DNA from: Gammaproteobacteria bacterium
Lineage (GTDB): Bacteria; Pseudomonadota; Gammaproteobacteria; UBA6429; Thiohalophilaceae
Assembly: GCA_024641475.1 (NCBI GenBank)
Contig: JAHECZ010000024.1
Location: forward strand, 1 to 40,356
Reading direction: 5' to 3'
DNA: 40,356 bases
The stretch's first letter is position 1. Each line of letters opens with the position of its first letter. The translations under genes were made by a program, and so were the position numbers. Positions 18,234-27,022 of this stretch are shown piece after piece. Below the pieces are notes generated by a model. It made no database searches, was not told where the DNA came from, and saw nothing but the letters and a program-made list of their open reading frames with translations.

Positions 18234-20018
18234 ATGGCACGACTGCAACACATTGTTTTAATTACGATTTCATTAACATTCGCGCTGCTGCTCACTGGCT
18301 GTGGCTGCGATGCCGAAACCGGCAGCGGCTGTGATGCGCCCCCCGCTGGCGGCACCCCGGTAATAGACACAACGGTTAAAACTGGCCGGTTTATTGATAG
18401 CCCGGTGGAAGGCTTGTCATATTCGACTCCAAGTCAGGCTGGCGTGACCAATGCCAATGGTGAGTTCACGTATCTCAGTGGTGAAACCGTCATTTTCAAG
18501 CTCGGTAATATTCTGGTCGGCCAGGCCACTGGCGCCAGCGAGCTAACTCCGTTTAGCTTGAGCGGCATGACCAAACCGACCACCCAGAAAGAAATGGAGC
18601 ACTTGATCAACGTGATCGCCAATGGTGGCTTATCGTCTTTCAGTGCCGCAATCAACCGCGCTACCTTCCTGCAATCGTTGGATTCCGATAGCAATCCCGA
18701 TAATGGCATTACCCTGCCAGCCGGTTTGCAAACTGCGCTCGCTGATTCCAATTTACATCTGAATTTTTCACAAAACTTTACCGATTTCCGGTTTGACCTC
18801 AATGTCAAAGTTTTGCGCGCTGCAACGCGGGCGAATGTATACCCTCAATTACGTAAATCAGTACCGAGTAATTACGCCGCAGCCAAACTGTTCGCCGGCT
18901 TGGGTTTATCGCCCAAGATTTCGCAACCCAGTTCGTACCTGCACAAGGATCTGAAAAATAACAATGTCATCATTGCAAAAGTGTCAACAACCTATGATGC
19001 TAATGGCAACCCAAAATTCTACAGCCGTGACGATAACGATGATGGCAGCATTAATTACAGCGACACCACGACCTATGACAGCTATGGCAATCTCACTTCC
19101 GAGGTGCAAGATTCCAACGGCGTGGGTGCAGGTGGTATCAATTATCGATTAAATGCCACCTTCTCAAATGGACTGCAAACCTTGCTATTAACTGATCATG
19201 ACGGCGATGGACCCAATTCTTCGGCTCGTTCGTACTTCGATCAGCTTGGTAACGTAACCATCTACGAACTCGACACGAATGGCGATGGCGCCAACGGAAT
19301 CAATTTTCGTCATTCCTATAGCTATTATCCCGACGGGAATGTGCAGAGCGACGACACCGATCTGAATGCGGATGGCAGTATCGACACACAAAACACCTAC
19401 AGTTATGACTATGACGCGCACGGCAACATTACTGGAAAATACGTAGTCAATGTCACTAATGGTACGAGTAGCACATATTTTAATACTTATGATGCCAATG
19501 ATAATTTACGCACTGAAGAATATCCTGATGGCGGCAGCAATATTAAGATTCTCGAGACCTATACCTACGACACGAATGATAATTTACTCACGGACGAAAA
19601 ATATGATGTGATCAATGGCGCCAGAAAAAACTTCAAGCGTTATACCTATGACAGCAACGGCAACATCACCAAATATGAAGAAGACACCGACGGTGTCGGC
19701 AGCATCGATTACATTGAAACATATAGCTATGATACCAATGGCAACATACTCAAATACGAAGAAGACGATGGCGCTAATGGCAGCATCAACTATCGTGAAA
19801 CCTACTCCTACGATGCGGCAGTTAATCTCCAGTCATATAAAAAGGACAGTGATGGCGATGGTCTCAATGACTATATCGAAACCTATACCAACGATGCCAA
19901 CGGCGCACGTATTCGTACCGACATTGACATAGATGGTGATGGCGCCAATGATCAAGTCAAGGGATTCATTAATGTCGTCATTCCAGTGGGCTGGTCATTC
20001 TTCAACGACATTTACTAG
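18234..20018 (+). CDS. Lipoprotein with YD-like tandem repeats
   Basis: 594 residues. The lipoprotein signal ends in LLTGC (cysteine at about residue 23), followed by a short cysteine-rich stretch. Residues of about 50-110 form a beta domain with the pattern GRFIDSPVEGLSYSTPSQAG. From about residue 255 to 575 there are roughly eleven imperfect 25-28-residue repeats of the form TYDxxGN...(E/D)xDxxxDGxINY, which resemble RHS/YD repeats and are rich in aspartate like calcium-binding loops. AAAGG lies about ten bases upstream. Expected location: the outer membrane or cell surface. No toxin or RHS core domain is seen. Function unknown. Confidence 0.85.
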   Translation: MARLQHIVLITISLTFALLLTGCGCDAETGSGCDAPPAGGTPVIDTTVKTGRFIDSPVEGLSYSTPSQAGVTNANGEFTYLSGETVIFKLGNILVGQATGASELTPFSLSGMTKPTTQKEMEHLINVIANGGLSSFSAAINRATFLQSLDSDSNPDNGITLPAGLQTALADSNLHLNFSQNFTDFRFDLNVKVLRAATRANVYPQLRKSVPSNYAAAKLFAGLGLSPKISQPSSYLHKDLKNNNVIIAKVSTTYDANGNPKFYSRDDNDDGSINYSDTTTYDSYGNLTSEVQDSNGVGAGGINYRLNATFSNGLQTLLLTDHDGDGPNSSARSYFDQLGNVTIYELDTNGDGANGINFRHSYSYYPDGNVQSDDTDLNADGSIDTQNTYSYDYDAHGNITGKYVVNVTNGTSSTYFNTYDANDNLRTEEYPDGGSNIKILETYTYDTNDNLLTDEKYDVINGARKNFKRYTYDSNGNITKYEEDTDGVGSIDYIETYSYDTNGNILKYEEDDGANGSINYRETYSYDAAVNLQSYKKDSDGDGLNDYIETYTNDANGARIRTDIDIDGDGANDQVKGFINVVIPVGWSFFNDIY

Positions 20019-20043
20019 TCAGTCAAATTGATCCATTCGATCT

Positions 20044-20072
20044 AAAAGGCCCCTTGCGGGGCCTTTTCTTTT
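20044..20072. terminator. Bidirectional terminator
   Basis: AAAAGGCCCC, loop TTGC, GGGGCCTTTT. It ends the repeat lipoprotein gene on the plus strand and the convergent regulator gene on the minus strand. Confidence 0.9.
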
Positions 20073-20100
20073 ACAACCACAGCTCAATTATTTTCACACA

Positions 20101-21105
20101 CTAATGCACCATCACCCGCTTAAACATTTTTTCCACCGCGGGTGTCATGTGTATCGGTACCAATTCGGTGGCAGGATGGGCTTGCTGAAAGACTCGGAAG
20201 ACCTCATCCGCAAAGGCCTGTCCAATTTCAGCTACGCCGTCGAAGTCCAGCACCACGGTTTGAAATCGTTCAAACCGCTGTGTCAGTCGTTTGGCTTGCG
20301 AGCGCGACACTAATTTCTCGCCTTCGTGTTGTGCCAGTCGTACCGGTACAATTGTTTTGGCAAAGGTATATTCTTCCGGCGCAGCAAACGCATTGAACAC
20401 TTCCTGCAACGTGCGTGTACTGTCGTTCGCCAAACGCATCAGCACCAGCGTACCCGGCGCTGTGGCGGATCGTTCCAGCAGGATATCCTCGCCCCATTCA
20501 TCGTGCATGAAGTGCAAATTCCCCGAGCGAATATCGTAGGCATCCATCACCTTTGAGGAGAAAAATATCCCCTCACCGGTATGATTGTCCGGATCGGTGG
20601 TCAGCTTGCCCTTGGCTAGCTCCAGTATTGCCTCGCGCGGATCATATAAATTCAATGCACGCTGAATTTTCAGAAATATGCCTTCACCTTCGTCAGCAAT
20701 ATACACCGTGGTATTCATCGCATCGCGCAGCAACTCCACGATGATCATTGCTGATCCGGAATGATCGATAGCATTATTGACCATCTCGGTTACTGCGTAA
20801 TGCCAGATATCGCGCACATTCTCCGAAAGATCGCGCAAAGCGGGGGCAATGGTTTCGCGCCACACCCGATCTTCGTGCAACCCGGCAAGCGCATAACTTT
20901 GATGTATTTGGTTTTGTCTCACCAGGTGATAACTGACTCCTCGCCCCACACCCGTCGCGGCGATGAGTCCTTCATCTTTTAGCTTGGCTAGCCAGGCACT
21001 GGCCGATTGGCGTGACACCCCCTGTTGCTTCGCTATGCGTGCCGCCACATTACGGCTATCTTGCACAATAGCAACGAGAATGCTGTGGCGAAGCTTAGGT
21101 GTCAT
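20101..21105 (-). CDS. Winged-helix / histidine-kinase-like ATPase / STAS-like DUF4325 regulator
   Basis: 334 residues with three parts. Residues 1-62 are a winged-helix DNA-binding domain (RIAKQQGVSRQSASAWLAKL). Residues of about 90-205 are a GHKL ATPase: N-box EMVNNAIDHS, G1 box DEGEGI, G2 box HTGEGI. No phospho-accepting histidine domain is seen. Residues of about 250-334 are a STAS-like DUF4325 domain (VVLDFDGVAEIGQAFADEVF). The combination recalls anti-sigma/anti-anti-sigma partner switching joined to a DNA-binding head. It is divergent from the soeABC leader and has direct repeats directly upstream, which suggests autoregulation. Confidence 0.85.
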   Translation of the reverse strand: MTPKLRHSILVAIVQDSRNVAARIAKQQGVSRQSASAWLAKLKDEGLIAATGVGRGVSYHLVRQNQIHQSYALAGLHEDRVWRETIAPALRDLSENVRDIWHYAVTEMVNNAIDHSGSAMIIVELLRDAMNTTVYIADEGEGIFLKIQRALNLYDPREAILELAKGKLTTDPDNHTGEGIFFSSKVMDAYDIRSGNLHFMHDEWGEDILLERSATAPGTLVLMRLANDSTRTLQEVFNAFAAPEEYTFAKTIVPVRLAQHEGEKLVSRSQAKRLTQRFERFQTVVLDFDGVAEIGQAFADEVFRVFQQAHPATELVPIHMTPAVEKMFKRVMVH

Positions 21106-21109
21106 TGAT

Positions 21110-21188
21110 AATAAACGTAAAGGGAAACGAACTTAATTGTAAAGTATTTTGACAATAAACGTAAAGCTGTGATTCTGCTTCCGTTTAT
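21110..21188. promoter_or_regulatory. Direct repeats upstream of the wHTH-ATPase-STAS regulator
   Basis: AATAAACGTAAAG occurs exactly at 21110-21122 and again at 21154-21166, a 44-base offset or about four helical turns. A shorter inverted copy (CGTTTAT) lies at 21182-21188. The first copy is five bases from the regulator start codon, so a bound protein would block that gene. Confidence 0.6.
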
Positions 21189-21260
21189 CTATGTTGTTGT
21201 TTTATAGCCCCCTAAATCCCACAAATATATTCATTTATTAGTATTTTCTTATATATGCTT

Positions 21261-21369
21261 CCGGCCTATCGTTACCTGCAATCTGTACTTAACTATAAGC
21301 ACGTTCATGTGAGTGGGGTGCTTTTGTTTGCGTTAGGCCGGTAGCCTATGTGAGTGGGCTGCCTACTGG
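21261..21369 (+). promoter_or_regulatory. Structured leader of soeABC with duplicated hairpin loops
   Basis: Stem 1 joins CCGGCCTA (21261-21268) to TAGGCCGG (21334-21341). Inside it hairpin A is AAGCAC (21297-21302) with GTGCTT (21318-21323). Directly after it hairpin B is GGTAGCC (21340-21346) with GGCTGCC (21357-21363). Both hairpin loops contain ATGTGAGTG although the stems differ. Hairpin B competes with stem 1 for two bases, and with an alternative pairing CCGGTAG (21338-21344) with CTACTGG (21363-21369). This fills most of the 309-base gap between the regulator and soeA. Confidence 0.55.
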
Positions 21370-21414
21370 TGCTCGATAAACTGAATTCCTGAATTGGCTA
21401 AGGGGTTGTTTCAA

Positions 21415-24318
21415 ATGACCGTTGTGCATAATCCGATCACGGCCCCGGCAGGCCGTATTGAGGTGAAGAACACCACTTGTTACATGTGCGCGTGTCGTTG
21501 TGGTATCCGTGTGACACTGCGTGATGGCGAAGTTCGTTATATCCAGGGCAACCCGGATCATCCCTTAAATAAAGGCATCATCTGCGCCAAGGGCGCCTCG
21601 GGAATCATGAAGCAATACTCCCCTGCCCGACTGACCCAACCGCTGAAACGCAAGGCAGGCGCCGACCGCGGCGATGCGCAGTTCGAGCCGATCTCCTGGG
21701 ACGAGGCCTTCGACACCATCGCCACTCGGCTGAAAAAGCTGCGTGAAACCGATCCAAAGAAATTCGCGCTGTTCACTGGCCGCGATCAGATGCAAGCACT
21801 CACTGGCTTGTTTGCCAAGCAATTCGGCACCCCCAATTATGCGGCCCATGGCGGCTTCTGCTCGGTCAACATGGCCACCGGCATGATCTACACCATCGGT
21901 GGTTCCTTCTGGGAATTCGGTGGCCCGGACCTGGATCGCGCCCGCTTGTTCGTGATGATCGGCACCGCCGAAGACCATCACTCCAACCCGATGAAAATGG
22001 CGCTGTCGACATTCAAACGCAACGGCGGCCGGTTTATCTCCATCAATCCGATCCGTACCGGTTACTCGGCAATTGCCGATGAATGGGTGCCGATCAAACC
22101 CGGCACCGATGGCGCGCTGATCCTCGCACTAATCCACGAATTGATCCGCACCGGTTTGTACGACCGCGAATTTTTAGTGCAATACAGCAATGCCGCTGAA
22201 CTGGTCAGTGTCGATCAGGCCTCCGATGATTTTGGTTTGCTGGTGCGCACCGATCTACCGCAGGAACCGGATTGTTATGATCCACAGGATCGCGTCTGGT
22301 GGGATCGCGCCACGGAAAAACCGGTACCGGCACGCAAGGAAGGGGTTGATCCCTTTATGCTCGGCGAATTTGCGATGCCCGACGGCCGCAAGGTCAAACC
22401 GTCCTTCCAGTTATTAAAAGAACGCGTCGCCAGTTACACACCGGAATGGGCCAGCGAAGTCACCGGTATCCCGGTCGAGACGATCAAACGTCTTGCGTAT
22501 GAAATGGGTATCACTGCCCGCGATGAAAAGATCGAATTACCGATCGCCTGGACCGATGCCTGGGGCAAAGACCACGACACGATCACCGGTAACCCGGTGG
22601 CGTTTCACGCAATGCGTGGTCTCGCCGCGCATTCCAATGGCTTTCAAACCATTCGCGCGTTATCCATTTTAATGAGCATCCTGGGCACGATCGATCGCCC
22701 CGGTGGTTTTCGTCACAAGGCACCGTTCCCGCGTCCGATTCCACCCTGCGCCAAGCCACCCAAGACGCCGAACGATGTGCGACCCAATCATGTTTTGGGT
22801 GGCATGCCGTTAGGTTGGCCAGCCGACCCCGATGATCTGTTCATCGATGACGATGGCAAACCCGTGCGCATCGACAAGGCCTTCTCATGGGAATATCCGC
22901 TCGCCGCGCATGGCCTGATGCACAACGTCATCACCAATGCGTGGCGCGGTGATCCGTATCGCATCGACACCCTGTTAATCTTCATGGCCAACATGGCATG
23001 GAACTCGACAATGAACACCGCCAATGTACGGCAGATGCTCAACGATAAAGATGACAATGGCGAATACAAAATCCCCTTCTTGATCGTCTGCGATGCGTTC
23101 CAATCCGAAATGACCGCCTATGCCGATATCGTGTTGCCGGATACCACCTATCTGGAACGTCACGATGTGATGAGCATGCTGGATCGCCCGATCTCCGAAT
23201 TCGATGGCCCGGTGGATTCGGTGCGTATTCCGGTCGTGCCGCCCAAGGGCGAGTGCAAGCCGTTTCAAGAAGTATTAATTGAACTGGGTTCACGCTTGAA
23301 ATTACCGGCCTTCACCACCGCCGATGGCAAGCGCAAGTATCGTGACTATCCGGACTTCATCGTCAATTACGAAACCGATGCAGGATCAGGCATTGGATTC
23401 CTCGCCGGTTGGCGGGGTAAAGGTGGCGAGAAATTCATGAAGGGCGAGCCTAACCCTAATCAATGGGAAATGTACGCCAAGAACAATTGTGTATTCCATT
23501 ATGAAATGCCCAAGTCGTATCAATACATGCGCAACTGGAATCGCGGTTATCTGAAGTGGGCACAGGAACATCGCCTGACGCGTTATGCCGAGCCGATCAA
23601 TATACATATTTATTCCGAAGTGTTAATGAACTTCCGCCGCGCCGCGCAAGGTAAATGGGAAGGTCGCATGCCACCGGCGCATTTACGCCAACGCATCGAA
23701 ACGCATTTTGATCCACTGCCGTTTTATTCCGAGCCATTGGAAAGCGCGTTGACGGATAAACACAAGTATCCGCTCAACGCAGTAACGCAACGGCCGATGG
23801 CAATGTATCATTCGTGGGATTCGCAGAACGCCTGGTTGCGCCAGATCCATACTTATAATTTCCTGTATGTACATCCGACCACGGCACTAACGGCAGGTAT
23901 CACTGACGGCAGTTGGATGTGGGTGGAATCGATGCACGGCAAGGTGCGTTGCCTGTGTCGTTACTCCGAAGCGGTCGAACCCGGCACCGTATGGACCTGG
24001 AATGCGATCGGTAAATCCAAAGGCGCGTGGCGCCTGGATAACGATGCCAATGAGTCCACGCAAGGTTTCTTATTGAATCATGTGATCAGTGAAGAACTTC
24101 CCGCCAGCGACGTTGGTGCGCATGTCTCGAATTCCGATCCGGTGACAGGTCAGGCGGGTTGGTACGATGTGCGCGTACGCATATATCCGACGGGTGCCGA
24201 TGAAGCGCACGAGACCGCGCCGCAATTCACCGCGATGCCGGCGTTGCCGGGTACGGGTAAGACGCGCAAGTGGCAGGGATTTTTTGCCGGCATATTCACC
24301 AAGAAGCAGGCAGGATAA
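21415..24318 (+). CDS. soeA: Sulfite dehydrogenase molybdopterin subunit SoeA
   Basis: 967 residues from ATG 21415; AGGGG lies about ten bases upstream. Catalytic subunit of the cytoplasmic sulfite:quinone oxidoreductase. An N-terminal [4Fe-4S] motif (CYMCACRCGIRV, with a further cysteine in IICAKG) is followed by molybdopterin oxidoreductase domains and a C-terminal molydopterin dinucleotide-binding domain starting at about residue 800. There is no twin-arginine signal, so the protein stays in the cytoplasm as SoeA does. The order A-B-C with an iron-sulfur subunit and a DmsC-like anchor is the soe arrangement. Related polysulfide/thiosulfate reductases usually have a Tat signal, which argues against those. 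Confidence 0.93.
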   Translation: MTVVHNPITAPAGRIEVKNTTCYMCACRCGIRVTLRDGEVRYIQGNPDHPLNKGIICAKGASGIMKQYSPARLTQPLKRKAGADRGDAQFEPISWDEAFDTIATRLKKLRETDPKKFALFTGRDQMQALTGLFAKQFGTPNYAAHGGFCSVNMATGMIYTIGGSFWEFGGPDLDRARLFVMIGTAEDHHSNPMKMALSTFKRNGGRFISINPIRTGYSAIADEWVPIKPGTDGALILALIHELIRTGLYDREFLVQYSNAAELVSVDQASDDFGLLVRTDLPQEPDCYDPQDRVWWDRATEKPVPARKEGVDPFMLGEFAMPDGRKVKPSFQLLKERVASYTPEWASEVTGIPVETIKRLAYEMGITARDEKIELPIAWTDAWGKDHDTITGNPVAFHAMRGLAAHSNGFQTIRALSILMSILGTIDRPGGFRHKAPFPRPIPPCAKPPKTPNDVRPNHVLGGMPLGWPADPDDLFIDDDGKPVRIDKAFSWEYPLAAHGLMHNVITNAWRGDPYRIDTLLIFMANMAWNSTMNTANVRQMLNDKDDNGEYKIPFLIVCDAFQSEMTAYADIVLPDTTYLERHDVMSMLDRPISEFDGPVDSVRIPVVPPKGECKPFQEVLIELGSRLKLPAFTTADGKRKYRDYPDFIVNYETDAGSGIGFLAGWRGKGGEKFMKGEPNPNQWEMYAKNNCVFHYEMPKSYQYMRNWNRGYLKWAQEHRLTRYAEPINIHIYSEVLMNFRRAAQGKWEGRMPPAHLRQRIETHFDPLPFYSEPLESALTDKHKYPLNAVTQRPMAMYHSWDSQNAWLRQIHTYNFLYVHPTTALTAGITDGSWMWVESMHGKVRCLCRYSEAVEPGTVWTWNAIGKSKGAWRLDNDANESTQGFLLNHVISEELPASDVGAHVSNSDPVTGQAGWYDVRVRIYPTGADEAHETAPQFTAMPALPGTGKTRKWQGFFAGIFTKKQAG

Positions 24319-24323
24319 CTCCC

Positions 24324-25055
24324 ATGACCCAATTAGCCTTAGTCATCGATTTGAATGTCTGCGTCGGTTGTCACGCCTGCGTGACCTCGTGCAAGGAATG
24401 GAACACCTCCGGCCCGGCCGGTTTTATGACGGATGAAAATCCGTACGGCAAGGATCCGACCGGTACGTTCTTCAATCGCGTCCAGACCTATGAGATCGGT
24501 GAATTCCCCAATACCGAAACGCTGCACTTCCCGAAGAGTTGTTTGCACTGCGAAGATCCGCCCTGTGTGCCGGTGTGTCCGACCGGCGCCAGTTACAAAC
24601 GCAAGGAAGACGGCATCGTGCTGGTGGATTATGACAAATGCATCGGTTGTCGTTATTGTTCGTGGGCCTGTCCCTATGGCGCGCGCGAGATCGACGAGAA
24701 GCAACAGGTCATGAAGAAATGCACCTTGTGTGTCGATCGCATTTACGACCTGACGCTACCCGTGACTGAACGCAAACCCGCTTGCGTATTGGCGTGTCCG
24801 ACCAACGCACGCTTGTTCGGTGATGTGCGTAATCCGGATTCGGATGTGTCGGTGGCGATTCGCGAGAATGGCGGTTATCAATTGATGCCGGAATGGGGCA
24901 CGCAACCGGCCAATCATTATTTACCGCGTCGCAAGATGCGCAAAGTCATTCATGCAGATGAATTACTGCGCGCGGATAATCCACTCAAGAAAGAACAACG
25001 CGGCCCGAGCAAACCGATCAGTGAACCGACGTTGGACGACAGCACGTCCTGGTAA
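24324..25055 (+). CDS. soeB: Sulfite dehydrogenase iron-sulfur subunit SoeB
   Basis: 243 residues. Four [4Fe-4S] cluster ligand sets of the DmsB/PsrB type are visible: CVGCHACVTSC, CLHCEDPPCVPVC, CIGCRYCSWAC and CTLC with CVLACP. They carry electrons from SoeA to the membrane subunit. The start at 24324 lies five bases after the soeA stop and has almost no ribosome binding site of its own, so coupled translation is likely. Confidence 0.93.
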   Translation: MTQLALVIDLNVCVGCHACVTSCKEWNTSGPAGFMTDENPYGKDPTGTFFNRVQTYEIGEFPNTETLHFPKSCLHCEDPPCVPVCPTGASYKRKEDGIVLVDYDKCIGCRYCSWACPYGAREIDEKQQVMKKCTLCVDRIYDLTLPVTERKPACVLACPTNARLFGDVRNPDSDVSVAIRENGGYQLMPEWGTQPANHYLPRRKMRKVIHADELLRADNPLKKEQRGPSKPISEPTLDDSTSW

Positions 25056-25079
25056 TTTAAACTTGTTGAGGCGTTAACC

Positions 25080-26057
25080 ATGAATCCAGCTTTCTCGGTC
25101 ATTTTTTTAACCACCTTGATCGGCGTCGGTCAGGGCATGTTCCTGGCGTTGTTCAGCGGCCAGACGTATTCCGCACTGGAACTACTGCCTACGTCGAATA
25201 GCACGCAATTTTACGCACTGGGCGCATTCATCGCGTTGCTGTTTTTAATCGGCGGCTTGATCGCGTCATTCTTTCATCTCGGCCATCCCGAACGCGCCTG
25301 GCGTGCCGCCACCCAATGGCGTACCTCCTGGTTATCGCGTGAGGTGATCGCCCTGCCATTGATGATGGGTCTGGTGTTGGTTTACGCGGTGATGCATTAC
25401 TTTGAATGGGATACGGTGTTATTCACCAACGCCAAAGGTGCACGTTTACAATTAACGCTGGTGATTGCGACACTCGGTATGCTGGCGACATTTACGTTAT
25501 TCATCTGCACCGGCATGATCTACGCCTGTCTGAAGTTTTTACAGGAATGGCATAGTCCGCTCACGGTGATCAATTACATCCTGCTCGGCACCGCCTCGGG
25601 CTTTGCGTTGACCACTGCGTTCGCCAGCGTCAATGCACCGGAACTGACGCGCTTCTACGGCATCTGGACCATCATCATCACTGTCGCGGCGTTAATCAGT
25701 CGCGTTGCATCACTAATACGCAATGCAGGATTAAAATCCAAATCCACGTTGCAAACCGCGCTGGGCGTGCGCCACAGCAAGATTCAGCAAAAATCCATGG
25801 GCTTTATGGGTGGCTCGGTCAACACACGCGACTTCTTCCATCACCAAACCTTAAAACTATTAAAATCCATCAAATGGATTTTTCTGCTGACCGTCTTTGT
25901 AATCCCGTTGGTGTTACTGATTATGGGTTTGAAAAATCAACAAACCGGTACGCTGCTGGCGGCATTCATTGTGCAATATATCGGGCTGTTGTTTGAACGC
26001 TGGTTCTTCTTCGCCCAGGCCAATCATCCGCAGAATCTGTATTACCAGACCGTGTAG
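25080..26057 (+). CDS. soeC: Sulfite dehydrogenase membrane subunit SoeC (DmsC family)
   Basis: 325 residues with about eight hydrophobic segments, in the DmsC/NrfD-like anchor class. The segment FHLGHPERAWRAATQWRTSWLSREV near residue 65-90 is the DmsC family signature. It anchors SoeAB and passes electrons to quinone. GAGG lies nine bases upstream of the start, 24 bases after soeB. No clear terminator follows. Confidence 0.92.
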   Translation: MNPAFSVIFLTTLIGVGQGMFLALFSGQTYSALELLPTSNSTQFYALGAFIALLFLIGGLIASFFHLGHPERAWRAATQWRTSWLSREVIALPLMMGLVLVYAVMHYFEWDTVLFTNAKGARLQLTLVIATLGMLATFTLFICTGMIYACLKFLQEWHSPLTVINYILLGTASGFALTTAFASVNAPELTRFYGIWTIIITVAALISRVASLIRNAGLKSKSTLQTALGVRHSKIQQKSMGFMGGSVNTRDFFHHQTLKLLKSIKWIFLLTVFVIPLVLLIMGLKNQQTGTLLAAFIVQYIGLLFERWFFFAQANHPQNLYYQTV

Positions 26058-26094
26058 CCTGCCAGGGCAATATCCCGCACTGTCCATGTGAAAA

Positions 26095-26152
26095 TGTCAC
26101 AGCGCTAAATCAGCGTCTTTGGTCAAATATCCCCATCGCCACATTGTGTGGC
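26095..26152 (+). promoter_or_regulatory. Probable regulatory region of the small-peptide cluster
   Basis: TGTCACAGCGC at 26095-26105 recurs exactly at 32066-32076 upstream of the GGDEF gene, at a similar distance from the start codon (about 80 and 75 bases). A hairpin GCCACA/TGTGGC with a 3-base loop follows at 26138-26152. No good -35/-10 pair was identified. Confidence 0.35.
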
Positions 26153-26185
26153 TTGTCAAACACTTTTTAATACCTGGGGGTATTT

Positions 26186-26455
26186 ATGAAATCCGTACTT
26201 GCAAGTGTCATTACCATCGCCTTAACCGTACTGGCTTATCAGGCCAAAGCGGAATGTCCATCATCCTTGAATGCTGAGCAAATGCAGGAATGCATTGTCA
26301 CTGAAAATGCCGGTTATTATTATTCGCCGCAAGCTGCCTCAGGTAGCATTGAAGAACAAGTCATTGCACCTGCCACCACCGCCACATCAGCCAATCAATC
26401 CACTGTTGATAACAAAACCATCGTCACAGCGCATGGCAATTTAATGAATAATTAA
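26186..26455 (+). CDS. Small secreted CX11C protein, copy 1
   Basis: 89 residues. A Sec signal peptide of 22 residues is cut after AKA. The mature protein (about 67 residues) starts with a block shared with copies 2 and 3: ECPSSLNAEQMQECIVTE, with two cysteines 12 positions apart. It continues with NAGYYYSP, also found in copy 2, and ends in a polar, low-complexity tail. GGGGG lies about six bases before the ATG. A strong hairpin starts ten bases after the stop. I do not recognise the family. The two cysteines probably form a disulfide in the periplasm. Confidence 0.85.
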   Translation: MKSVLASVITIALTVLAYQAKAECPSSLNAEQMQECIVTENAGYYYSPQAASGSIEEQVIAPATTATSANQSTVDNKTIVTAHGNLMNN

Positions 26456-26465
26456 TTATACATTT

Positions 26466-26503
26466 CACCGTGTCTGGCATGGTGTTATTGCACAGACACG
26501 GTG
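26466..26503 (+). repeat. Hairpin after copy 1
   Basis: CACCGTGTCTG (26466-26476) and CAGACACGGTG (26493-26503) form a perfect 11-bp stem. No T tract follows. The same arm sequence starts the hairpin after copy 3. The remaining gap to copy 2 (26504-26700) is AT-rich and holds nothing else that I can support. Confidence 0.75.
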
Positions 26504-26709
26504 ATATCAATAGTCGGACAAATACTTTTATATTCATATCTGCCATATCTCGATCAGCAATAATTCTTATCCCACACTTAATATCAATACAAAATTCCAA
26601 TCATTCTAGCCATGATTATTTATCACGTTGTTGCACACCCTTAACTATGATTGAATGAAACAAAATTATGTCATTACACAGCGCCCAACCTAATTCACAC
26701 GGAGGTTAT

Positions 26710-26970
26710 ATGAAATTCAATTTACAATTGGTTACTTTTCTTACAAGTATCGTTTTGATGCAGCACGCCATGGCTGAGTGCCCAAAGAACTTGACAGCAG
26801 AACAGATGCAGGATTGCATTGTCACTGAAGATTCCGGTTACTACTACTCGCCGCGCGGTAAAATCAACGCTACCGACGAGCAAACTAACGAACCCGTCAC
26901 CGCAAATGAAGATGACTCGAGCGACAGCAAAAACGAGGTTGCCGCAACCAGGGATAACACCGCCAAATAA
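26710..26970 (+). CDS. Small secreted CX11C protein, copy 2
   Basis: 86 residues. Signal peptide cut after AMA, then ECPKNLTAEQMQDCIVTEDS and GYYYSP as in copy 1, then an acidic tail with many Asp, Glu, Asn and Thr. GGAGG lies five bases before the ATG, within the sequence GGAGGTTATATG shared exactly with copy 3. The tails of the three copies have diverged completely, while the CX11C block is kept, so selection appears to act on that block. An in-frame upstream ATG at 26668 is unlikely. Function unknown. Confidence 0.85.
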   Translation: MKFNLQLVTFLTSIVLMQHAMAECPKNLTAEQMQDCIVTEDSGYYYSPRGKINATDEQTNEPVTANEDDSSDSKNEVAATRDNTAK

Positions 26971-26986
26971 ACCATCATGTGGCTTG

Positions 26987-27022
26987 CCATGTCCGTGTAG
27001 TTGTTATAACTACCGGGCATGG
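26987..27022 (+). repeat. Hairpin after copy 2
   Basis: Nine pairs (26987-26995 with 27014-27022, including one T-G), a bulged T, then GTAGTT with AACTAC around a GTTAT loop. The sequence is unlike the hairpins after copies 1 and 3, but the position and strength are the same. No T tract follows. Confidence 0.65.

Noticed and set aside
21241-21420. Molybdenum-cofactor riboswitch upstream of soeA
   Set aside because: SoeA is a molybdoenzyme, so this was considered, but the leader does not show the conserved Moco RNA core.
26087-26101. TGTGA-N5-TCACA as a Crp site upstream of the peptide cluster
   Set aside because: Half-sites are perfect but the spacer is five bases, not the six required by the Crp consensus. 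Kept only as a possible dyad.
26470-26658. 62-codon ORF between peptide copies 1 and 2
   Set aside because: It starts within the hairpin, has no ribosome binding site and no protein-like pattern.
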